Part shown: positions 43,301-55,300 of the stretch, piece by piece
Layout: every line of letters begins with the position of its first letter
Numbering within the stretch: position 1 is the stretch's first letter
Origin: Centropus unirufus
Taxonomy: Eukaryota > Chordata > Aves > Cuculiformes > Centropidae
Direction: 5' to 3'
NCBI GenBank assembly: GCA_013397695.1
Contig: VYZI01000104.1
Span: 1,663,164 to 1,727,163, forward strand
DNA: 64,000 nt
The notes under the pieces: generated by a model
Told to the model about the DNA's origin: nothing
The model's database searches: none
The model's input: the letters and a program-made list of their open reading frames with translations, nothing else
Program-made: the position numbers and the translations under genes

Positions 43301-46300
43301 CTTCTGTGCTCATTGCAGAAACTTAGTCAAAGGTAAAAACACTTAAAACTCAATTTAAGAGAAATGTAAAATCAGGTTTTTATTTTTTTAATAACTGGAG
43401 AAATAATAAGTTTGAGGGTACCTTTTATGACTTTCATTGCTCACTTGTCCATTTGGGAATCTCATTGTTTCTCAGTGTCAGGGTCTGTTAAGGTTCAAAG
43501 CAGGTACTTGTGAATTTTTAAAAAGCAACGGTTGCTTTTCTGTACCAACGAAGAGTCTTATGGAACTCAAGAGGGACTGAAGCTACGCTAGATGTGTTTG
43601 CAAGTGTGTTAGTTTGAATGAAGTGTGTGCATGCTTTGGTTCAGACCATCTGCATCTGTGTCAACAATGTCATGTTCTGGAAGGGCTCTTTTATCTCACA
43701 GTTTTCTTCGCATGATACTTGGGACCTTGTAGCGTGCAGTTACCCTCTGGTGGAGCCATGGTCAAAGTTACGATGGCTGATCCTCAAAAGAGGTTTGAAG
43801 TTGTTCAGACCTCATTAATTTTCTACTCCATGGACCTTGTTTATGTTCCCCTTAATTCCAGTGTATTTATCCACAAACCGGAAGGGCTGATCTAATTCTG
43901 GATCCTAACCTTCCCCATCACACGCGTTACCATGGAAACTGCAGGTTTTGACAGCACTTGGATGAATCATGTGCCAATTCAATGCTGACAATCTTTAATT
44001 GAGGCAGTTTGCATCTCACAAAGTTGAGAGAATTCTCACGCTGTGACAAGTACTGGTAAGGGTGCACATTTTGTAGTTTATTTCTTCTGCTTTTAGAATG
44101 ACTCTAAATCCCCAATTCCCAGATATTTGTGACTCTGGTCTGTAAGAAGTGGCTTGGCTGTAGTGGCTTCCACTGAAAGGAATGACAAGGAGACAACCTG
44201 TAAGGTGACACCTGTTTATGTAGTTACTCCCATAGTGGATCTTCCCAGACTGGCTGTAGGCAGTTTGAGCAGCAGGTTCTTCTCCACCCTGATGTCCCAT
44301 GTCTGAGAATGGTGGTGGTTGCAGAGGGAGCTGCTGAGGTGTGATGTCCTGCGTGTTCTTCAGGAGGCAGATTACATTCCCCACATTGCAGTCAGTGGCA
44401 GGAATCAGCAGTGTTCTCAAAAGCTGAAGGACAGAGTAGCTGGCATAAAAGGATCTCTGAGATGCGCAGGTTTCCTAACCTGTATCCCCTGACAGAGGAG
44501 GTATTGGTTCCAGCAGGAGTTCTCTCTCCTGCTGCTCACAACTGCTGATGCATAGATCTGCTGTGTGAGATCTGCAGATTCCCTTCTTTTGGGGGCAGTG
44601 ATGGAAACCTTTTTTCCAATATGGGACACTCTTGTGCCAGTGTTGTCAGGAGACCTATTATTCTCTTACAAAGATAGGTGATCTTGGCACCAAGGTCAGG
44701 TTACCCTGTTCTGCACAGAAATGGCACCTGGCGTCTCACAGTGCTAGAAGCCCTGGCCTGGCTCCAGAGGTCCTCTGGAAAAGAGGAGGTGGCCCACTAG
44801 CTGTTGACCTATGCAACCCAGGTTAAATCATGCAGGCAATGCAGATACTGTGTGCTCCTGTGACTGCAGTTTCACCTGTGCTTTTTGTGTCTGCTCAGCG
44901 GTTCAATCAGGTGAGCACCAGAGATCTGGTGGCTGCTTCATGCAGAGCCTGTTTGCTCGGGGGGGACAAGACACTGGTCTGCGCTTTGGCATGAAAAACC
45001 CAAGGCAGGCAAGTGCAAGCTTCTTTTTTTCCTGTGGAGAAAAACAGATTATTTTTGTTAGCTTCCACTCGAGCTAATCAACGATGTCCCAAGGAATTCA
45101 GGCTATTTTAAAGCCTGTCATCTTTAAATAGTTGCACCAGTTGCAGACACATCCATTCCATAGTGGAAGTAAATTAATATATTGGGCTCCATTTTGTTAC
45201 CAGAACATATAGAAGATGTCTGCCTCTCATTTTCTTCTGTGCATGAACAAAATGATTTGAGGATCTTAATTCTACCCATACAGAATTCCCTGGAGTGTTT
45301 TTGGCAAGCACTAGGAGGGATTAAAAAATGAGAGATTCCCTGATCAGTGGAGGAATTCAGCAGTACTCATAATTCATGCTCAGCTCCTCAAGCAAGAATG
45401 TGTTCACAGACTAATGACAAGAAAGGTTAATTATAACTACAGCTCTTTGAGTAGATGGTTACTAAGACCAAAATAGTCCTCCTGCCATCCTGTTCTTGAA
45501 GTCTGTTGGAATGAAGGTGCAAAGAGCTACAGCTGCCTAAGCTAAACTTCACGGTGTCCTGTTTTTCTGCTGTAGCTTGGCTGTTACGGTATTTTTTGCA
45601 GGACATGTCCCTTAGTTGTGTCCCATTCAGAAATTACTTACACAATTCCTCCTGTTCAGGAGGCTGATTTTACCAAAGGACAGGGTTTGATGTTTGATTT
45701 CTAGGGCATCAGCCCTTGCAGTGGAGTTCTGTGTTTGGCACAGTTGCTGAGAGCCATAGATGAGCCCTTCTGGACGTGATCTGTGTCAGTGAACTGGGAC
45801 CGCAGATTACCCGAGTGATTCTTGAACATTCTCTGGTTACGTTTTAGTAAGATTAGAGTGGATGGTTTTAATTAAGAGGGATCAGTTATCTTGTCTGTAA
45901 AGGGTTACAGGAGTTAAAAAGAATCCTGTTTCACCATGATGATGATGAAAAGTAGTAGAAATAGAACAGAATCACCTCTTTGGTTTGGTGTTAGTGTTAA
46001 AACTGATTAGTTATTTACCAGCCAGAGAATTGGCCTGATGCTGTGCCCCATATTCCTGTGTCAAGGAGCTGCTCAGAGCTCTCCATGTTGGATATACAAC
46101 CAGATGGCAACAGGCAGGTCTACGGTACAGGACGTTCAGTGGCCTTTCTGCTTCTATTGAGCCAGGCAGCGGCTGTGGTTATGTTGGTTTTAGCTTACTA
46201 CCTCAGGGTCTACAAGTGGAGCGTTTAATTGATCTGGGGAAACAAACCAAAGCAACAAAAAAAAAATGGTTATTTTGAAGTACTTCCAAGTATAAGTTTG

Positions 46301-49300
46301 TAGTAAAAAACTAACCTGTATGCCTGTGTATGCACTACACTGTGTAGTGTAGTGGGTAATTCAAAGGTGAAATTGTGCTTAGTGCACTCCTATCTGACAT
46401 AGGTAGCACTTGTGCTTTCTTTTCTCTCAGTTCCTCCCCACTCCACATCATAAGGACCTGCCACAGGAGGGTGTTTGCTGTCCCTCTCCAGTCACAATGG
46501 AGTTGTTTGCTGCAACTGTGAAAGCTTCTGGGTTTGTTTTTGACACTTGTGGCAGTGCTGATCTTGCCTTCATTGGAAGTTGTTGTGTTGCATTGTAAAC
46601 TTCTTAAGTGCACGCACAGAAAAACATAGGGATATTTTCTCTTCCAAGGTACTTCAGGTGCACTTGTAAATGCGCATGTATATATGGCACTGCTGGATAA
46701 AACACAACCTGCTGGGTAACAAGCTCCTGCTTGAGCAGAAAACCACCGCGTATCACAAAGCGCGTGTCCAAAAAGTGACTTGAGAGAGATAAATTAAGCA
46801 GATCTTGAGCTGATAGACTGAACACATCCGTGTCTGCTTAAATAAGAACTTCTTGGTGATTTCAGTCTGTATTTCTGTACACGCCAGTTTTTTGCATGTG
46901 GCGCCGTGTGCTTGGCAGTCAGCTGACACATTCATCTGATGCTTCAAAATTCAGATGTCTGCCAGTGACCAGTTACTAATGCAGAGTAGCTGAATCCAAG
47001 GACAAGATTAACTTGTGATTGCCCCCTCCTCCAGCTTTGAATACTATTTGTAATTTTAACTCAGATATTTTTCTATCAGTAATCATAATACTTTTCCTGA
47101 TAACAGTTTCCTCTTAGCCCTCCCAAAATGGTACAGCGACACTCATGGCTGGATTTTCCTTTGCTATATTTTTTTTAATTTTTTTTAATGATATTTTGTT
47201 TCAGCTAAAAATCTGGTTCATACCATCGCAGCCCATAAATCCTGATTTATTTTGCCTGTTACAAATTTAAAGTGGATTGTTTCAGTAAACTATTAAAGTC
47301 ACTGCTCACAAACAGTAGATGGAACATAAGGTCCATGTAATTTTTCTGCAATATAGTAGATGAGCAAAATTATTAATGAGCACTAAATGTAGCAAATAAA
47401 GACTGGTAATAGATTGTGTCCTTCTAGAGGTGCAGGGCAAAACATGACAAAAATTATCAATCTCAAAAAATATACTTAAAGTGAAGTTGTACTTAGAGTT
47501 GCTTTCATATTAAGCTTTTTTTTGCTTCACCATTTTGTTTAGGTTCAAGAAATGTTATTTTTCACAGTAAAAACTGCATAATCATCCATTTCTATAGTCA
47601 CCTGCAGAGAAATTGAATTTATTTTTTCAAGAGCTGAGCAGTTAGGACTTTCAAACTGTGTTACACTTTCACCATTGCTTTTGGTGCATTTCTGAGTATA
47701 TTAAAGTTTCCATAGTGTAGTTTTCATATTTCAGTGTAGTTTTCACGTTTCATTGTCACCCAGCAGCATGGGAATGATAGTTTGTAGAGTAGCATACAGA
47801 GCTTAAACTCAGACATTCATTTCTGTCCTTAGTTTCAACATTTAACTTCCATCTGTTCTTCTCCCTTTTTTTCTTTCATTTCCCTGTTTCCGTTTTTCCT
47901 CATGCTATGACATAAAAGTGGTTGCACTGAAAAGACTGCCCTTTTTGAGGAACAGACCGAAGGAAAAAGACAAAATGAAGGCCTTCTACCGTCGCTCCAT
48001 GTGTAAGACTTTATGACAGTTCAGCTTCTTTTCAATGGCTACACTGGCTTCCATTACTAATTTTTCACTAACCTTTCCCCGGACTGCGCTGTATTTTTCC
48101 TCCTATTCTGCAATGTGCAAGTCCTGCTGCAATCCAAGGAGCTGGAGCTGTTTCTTTTTTCCTTCTTTTTTTATTATTTTTTTTTTAAACCTTGGCACTG
48201 AATACTTAATATATGTGCACGTGTGCAGGCACACACACCTACCCGCACATGCACCAGCACATGCACATACATGTATATATTCAGTGCATTGTGACTGCAT
48301 ATATTTGTATACATAGCTGTCTATATACACATACGCCCATGTGTATATAAATTTACAGTGCACTGTGTTAACCTGAAGAGTTCTAAATTCCACATTCCAT
48401 AAGCCTTTTGTTAAAAAAATCACTGTAATTTTTTTTGTTTAACGAAGGTGTGGAACATGGCACAAGGCTATATGGTGGTCTGTCACTCTGGAAGTATTTA
48501 TTCATCAGTTGTTGTTGCCTAAATGTTGTATTGATTTATTTTATTTCATTTTCTTTCATGAGGTGGGCAGTTTTCTCTAGTTTTGTGAAGGTGAATATAA
48601 TCAGACGCCATCTTTTTCAGATCCTTTTATTAGTTATGGTGTAAAATAGTGTCCCTGCAGTAACCTGCACTGTACAAGGATCCCGTATCATTGTTGACGT
48701 TATTGTGTATCAGCACCGTTGCCCATTTTATCCTTATTCATCCCATTTTGCCATTGCAAACAGTACCTCAAAGCTTTTAACACATATATTGCATATCACT
48801 GTAGCACAAGCATGGCGATTATACCTAATAAAACCAATTCCAAGAACCATACTGAGCTGAAAGAAGTCTCTGACTTACAACACTTCTCATTCATTGAACT
48901 GATTGCATGTCATAACTTGGATGATCTTGTGTTTATATCTTCCAGTATTCAATGCGCTTTTAATGCTTAGAAAACTGTCAAACATTTTGCAATGTGATGT
49001 AAGAACAGAAGCAAAGACATTGACCATGCTGATCATTTGCTTTCATTTGCATCCCAGCCATGAATGACCTGGTGCAGTCCATGGTCCTAGCAGGAGGACA
49101 ATGGACAGGTAGTTCTGAGCATCTGGAGGGTCCTGATGATATATCCACGGGTAAAAGGAGGAAAGAATTGGGAGCTATGGCCTTCTCTACTACAGCTATC
49201 AACTTTGCAGCTGTCAACTCTTCTACAGGCTTCAGATCCAAGCAGTTGCTAAATAATAAAGGTATAGGTAGAAGCTTTTTGCAACGTGATGTGACTGTGT

Positions 49301-52300
49301 ATAACGGCAATTTCATATAAATACTGGTTTTTCTTTTAAGTGTTTCAGCAAAAAGCAACCCGAATAATTGAGTTGTAGTGCTAAGATACTGAATGGGTTT
49401 AATAACTGCAGTTACAAAATATCCCAGGATTTTTCCTACAGAATGTTCCATAAGTAAAAATGGATTTGGTTGACAAATATTTCAGTATCTTTTACAGATT
49501 GTACGTATTTCAATAACCTTTTCATTTTCCTTTTATTTTACATCTTCCTTTATGTCTCCGTGTGTAGATACTACATCCTTTGAAGATGTCAGTCCACAAG
49601 GTATTAGTGATGATTCTAGTACAGGATCAAGAGTTCATGGTAAGAAGTGAACTTGAATTAAATGAATTAAGGCTATAGTGCGTGCATGTTAAAATTTGCA
49701 TAAAGATGTGAATGGTATCATTGGAAGTGAGCATGTTATTTGTGATTGCACATCTCTTGAATGTATTGTACCATTTCTTCAGGTTATTCTCTTAACTGCT
49801 ACATCAGATAAATGTTCTCTATCTCTGGTTGAAAGTAGCTATAAAGTGCATCTGAACAGGAGCAAAACATTTTACCTCTTAAAAATTACTTTGAGTTAAT
49901 AGTAAAATAAAAGAAAGTACGGTTTCAATCCCAAAAAATCCCAACCTTATTAAGTACTTAAAATTATTATGAGCAACAATCATCTTTGAAGATAATAACA
50001 ATGCATTTCCCTTGTATTGGATAGGAGTACAGGACATTATCTGTGCAGATGCTCTTGCTCCTCCTGTTCGTGGCATTTCAACAATGTGCAAGGTTCCTTG
50101 TCAAATCTGTTGTAAGTGACCTAATCACAAGCAGCTTCCTGCATGCCCATCCTTTCATTTCTAAAGTCCTGGTTTCCCACTAACCAGTCCGTTTCAATTC
50201 TAAATGTTTGCTCTATTTCTCTTCTGCTCTCCCTTGTACCTGACTATTCCTGTAGTGCCCTTTTCTAAAGTGTCCTCTTGGACTGCCTGGAAATCCCTTC
50301 GCTTTTTGATCTGTAAGAAACCGCTTTGTTGACAATGGGCATGCTCAGCCTGTGAGATAGTGCATGATTCCTGCCTCTGAGCACTCTGTGGTCAGAATGG
50401 AAAGATACCATGTCACCTGCCAAAGTTCTGTGCATCATGCTGTCTCCTGGTTTTCCATTCAGCTTCCAGACCAGCCAGCCTTGATAGTGGCAGAACATCC
50501 GCTAGCAATAGCAATAACAATGCTTCGCTCCATGAAGTCAAAGGTATGCTGCAGGGAAATTTGCATTCATGCTTCATTTCCGTTGTTTGCTCAGTGAAAT
50601 CATCTACATAGGCTAAAAATAGACCAACCAAAAAAATTCCCACAACACAGCTCAGCCTGGTTTCCTCTAAGCGCTGTGTAGCCTTCATTCCTCAATTTGG
50701 GAGAGGATACAAGCATTGGGAGAATTTACTTTTGTACTAAATACTAAAAGGGTGACATTAGTGTATAAGTTACAAACTACTTTAAACCAAGCCTAACTCC
50801 AGTAATGAGGTTACAATGTAAGAATCCCCCAGAGTACATGACAATCACTTCTAAGCAGAGAAGTTGCTCTGTTTTCTTCTACCATGTGTGCTGCTGCTGT
50901 AAAGCTGTGTAATGCACCACACAAACTGGCCCAAATGGCAGTGTAACACCACCCTGTAAGCTTCTTTATTTTGTTTTCAAAATACTAAAAATGTTCCCAT
51001 ATTCAGCCATGTTCTCTAAATCTTATGTATTATGGGCCTTGATATATTTTTGTTTATATCGGCCATTCTAGCTGGAGATTATTGTACATGCTGACCTAGA
51101 ACGCTGCCAGCTGAAGACTTAGATTTAATGGTCATGACTTGCGTTTATTACACTGTATCTGTTTGTTTAGAAATGTAGAGATTAATTCTAACTTCAGATT
51201 TTTATTTGTGTATTTTCTCCATCCATTTGATTGCTCCCTTCTGTAAAAGATACTTTGAGGCAGTTCTTCCCAAGTTTCAAGACAGTATTAGACATTCCTG
51301 CTATAAAGAATTTATCTTTGTTCAGACTCATTTCTTAGGAGTAGCATGAAGTAGAAAATACTTGATCATTCATCGGTATTTTTTGAGCAATTCACAGTTG
51401 TTGTCAATGGAAATAATTGGTGTTGTGGAATTTATTTGCATTTAATGCCATGCGCTTCCTTCAGGCCACAGTTGTGATGAATTAGAAAGAACAGCAGAAA
51501 GTGCTGGAGAAGCAACATTCCAAAGTAGTTCTTATTGAAGAACTATGTTGAAGGAAATATTTTCTTTCCGTTCCATCTTTTGTATTTAATTTAATGTAAA
51601 ACTAATTAAGGCTTTATTTAGAGTGTGTGCCTCGCAGTGGTGCTGAACGAGAGTGGAGGCTTACCTTTAGCCTCTTGGACTACAGTGTCACATAGACGAA
51701 GGCTTGGATTATAACTGAAAGGTTTTTTTATTCAAAAGCTATCATGTCATGTTTAAAGAGCTGCCAGAGGTAAGTCAGAGGAGGGCAATGGTATTAATAA
51801 TCTATTTGACTTGAGTAAGAAATGGACAGCTGGATTTTTTTTTAGTATTTTGAATAGAATTACTGGTAACTGAACCTGATAATGTTCTGGATTTGAGTAA
51901 GCTTATACTGTTTCACAGCTTTCATGTCTTTGTCTTACGTAGAACCTTAACACCATTTACTCCCAAAGCAGGTGCAGTTAACAACCAAAGCAGGCCACAG
52001 AGTCACAGCAGTGGTGAATTTAGCCTGCTGCACGAACATGAGGCTTGGTCCAGCAGCAGCAGCAGTCCCATTCAGTATTTGAAAGGTCATACAAGGTGTA
52101 GTCCTGTGCTCCAGCAAAGAATGCCTGAAACACTGGACAGTCGTGGAAAACAGATCAAAACCGGTTCTCCTGGAAGTGAAGTTGTTACCCTGCAACAGTT
52201 TTTAGAGGAAAGCAACAAGAGAACCTCAAGCGAGGTTAGTTTGAAAAATACTTTATCTACGTATTGTGCCATACATAGGCACAGAATTAACAGAAGACTT

Positions 52301-55300
52301 AGCGAGTAGAATGGCTCTAAAACTTTATGGGGATTCTGGTTCTGCCTGCATAAAGAAGTGGTGCGGGCTGTATTCTAATAAACTGTACTCGTGTTGCACA
52401 TAAAATCGTTTGGAATTTTGCAGCTTGACCCTTTCTAGGTTGCTGAGATTGGTTAGAAAGACAATCTCTACTACACAAAATAGCCCAGTGCACCACTGGG
52501 TGGTGCATTCATCAGAGTTCATATGGAAGGCCATAAACTCAAAGGTTTGCTTTTCTTCTCCCAGTTCAGCACTTGTCTTCAGTAAGAGCTGTTAGATCTG
52601 TCTGGTGGGAAGACGCTTTACTTCATTCCCTAAGGAGACACTCTTGGATGCTTCAGTTTAGTCTGTTTTAATGCTGCTGGGCAAAAAAACCCCAACCTTG
52701 GGTTGCTCATTGAAATCCGAGAAGAGTGAGACAAAGAGAATGTTTCTCTAAGTCAGTGACACTTTCTTAGGAGCCCCAGATCACATTATCTCTGCCAGTG
52801 TTGTAATCTCTTCATCGCTAGTTCTTGAGTGGAGCTGTCTGAAACCTAGAAATGCTCTAGGGCAAAGCCATCCAGTGAGTGGGGCCTGTCGAGAGGGAGG
52901 ATTATACTCCCATCTGCTTTTGATGACAGAAGTGACAGTGAAAAATCCACTTTTACAGCTGAATCGATTAGGGCAGTCTGTGGCTCGGGTCTGGGCTAAG
53001 GTTCTAGGCTTTTTTTTGTTAGATACTTAAAGAACCTCTTGCCTGTGGTCTCCCTGACAAGGATTTTTGGCTTTTAAGCCTTAGACAATGGCCTTCTGGC
53101 AAGAGAAATGAAAGAAATCACCAGAAACATCAAGCTTAGTTCCCTGCAGTTCATGTATCACAGAATCCCTTCCGCAGCATCACAGAATCATTCAGGTCTC
53201 TCTCTAGCCTGCTGCAAGAGTGTTTCCTTAATGCTTTTAGCTTAATCCTTTTCCTATTGTCTCGTTTCCCATGAGGTCTTTCTCTCCCAAGTGTGTGAGT
53301 AGGATTCACCTAAACTTTTTTCTGGTTCTGAAATCTTTTTTTCAGAAAGAGAAATGTGAGAGCTGTCTGGTCTAGATTTAGACAACCAGGAGTGTGTATT
53401 AGGTTCGATAGAGAATCAGCTGAATAAATAATGCAATCCAGAAGGGAGATAATAAGTAGCTTTATTGAAAATAAATGAAAAATGAGAATATAGATATTTT
53501 TACCAACCCCAGTTGATGGTGGTCTTACTGAGCAGCCAGAGGATAAGATGGAGTGCACCGCTGCTCAGTGGGGGGGCAGGTGAGGTGCCTTTTGGACGTC
53601 CCCCGGGAGAACAGGAGTTACACCTGCCTGAACTCCACAACAAGCAGCTCTGCGCCCCCTTCAGTCCCCCTGTGTATCAGTGATGAACCAACACAGCTTG
53701 GTTTGCCTGATCTGCACGTGGCCAGGGTGAATGACTTGGCAAGCCTGCTTGTCCTTGTAGCACAACAAATGAGAACACTGAGCTGTGCCGTCCTCCACAA
53801 GCATGATCAGTGAGAACGTGGAGCTATGCTTTTCTCCCAACTCCTGTTTCATTTTTCCTGAGGTATGTATTTATTAATGCCAAGGTCTGTCTGTGAACAG
53901 TTATTTTCTCATGCAGTTCTGCATTCTTTAACCAACGATGAATCGTATTCTTTTATCCCTAGCACAGGGTGCCTCAAGGGTTCTGTGCTTCGTATAGCTT
54001 CCAGAGATTCCTGTCTTTTATTATTTGAGTGTGTAGAGAATTGAAGCTTTTAGCTCTGGATGATCAGTATGAATTAAAGCAATAATCCCATGAGGTTGCT
54101 TAGGCAGGGTTGGTGAGAGATGTCAGAGGGCAAGTGAGCGAGAAGATGAACTTGGAAGTTGACCATCTGATTTGTTGAGGTAATCAGCATTACAGGAACT
54201 AATTCAGGTAGCTGTGATCTGTGTAACACCTTGTTTCCAAAGTACTTGCCAGTAAGTTGCACAGAAAACTCACCTGTACATACTATGGATGTTTAATACT
54301 GCTTATGCACCTGAGAAATTAAAACATATCCTTCTTAGAGTTGTTCTTCACTTGTGTCCACAAAAGAAATTGCAAAATGACAATTAACAAATTTGTATGG
54401 TGCTTCTTATTTTTGACAGATGAAATCTGCAAGTGAAGAGAATCTTTTAGATGAAGTCATGAAAAGCTTATCTGAGTCTGTGGAGCTGAGTGGAAGGGAG
54501 AAGCTCAGAAAGCAGCCGGCTGCTGGCTGTGGTATCGTGAGATCACTAAGTGTGAAAACTTCAAGTGATTTCTTGGATGGACGATCCATGAAACCGGAAC
54601 AACTCGTCAGGCCCAGTCTCCGTAAAACGGAAGACGCCTACTTCACGAGCTCTCCCATAAAATTCACATCAGGCACTCAAGGGAAGGCCAAATCGGTTAA
54701 AGACAAGATCCAAGCAACCGTGTCACAGCGACAATCAAGAGATTGCAACCCTTACGCTACCTTACCTCGTGCAAGCAGTGTGATCTCAACAGCAGAGGGA
54801 ACCACTCGAAGGACAAGCATTCACGACTTCTTGTCGAAGGACAGTAGGCAGTCTGTCTCCATTGATCCAGCATCACCCACCGCTGACAGAAGCGTTCCGT
54901 CAACCTCCAGTGAGTACTCAGCACAGCAGTTACCCTCTAACTCGTTTCACTGTGTGGCTTACAGAGTAGATTGTGTTCCACAAAGCAATGTGGTTAAACC
55001 ACGTCATTTAGGATGTAACTCTGATGTGCCTAAGACTTCAAGGATGGAAAGGTCAAATGTTCGTGAGAGAACTTCGCTAAGCACAAACGTGTTTAATGAT
55101 AAAATCAGTGTGCCTGGTAATGACAGCACAGGATCTTTCACTGTGGTGCAGCCATTTTTATCCCTTAACACTGATTTAGTTAGTAATATCAGTGCCTTTC
55201 CTCAAAGATCTGCATCAAAACCAACTGATCAGGCAGATCTTTTGGCATTTAGAGCTGTACCAAAAAGTCAAGAGCAGCCTTTTGCTGACCAGAAATCGGA

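Noticed and set aside
43540..45100. Somewhat GC-richer intronic stretch with frames on both strands, considered as a nested gene or LTR
   Set aside because: No TG...CA long terminal repeat pair, no primer-binding site or coding domain could be seen.
48978..49451. 157-codon open frame on the minus strand
   Set aside because: It is the shadow of exon 27, whose + strand reading is clearly Girdin.
53158..53195. Possible antisense CR1 terminus ('cacagaatcattcaggt')
   Set aside because: Only the terminal repeat-like bases fit; the adjoining sequence does not follow the CR1 3' consensus.
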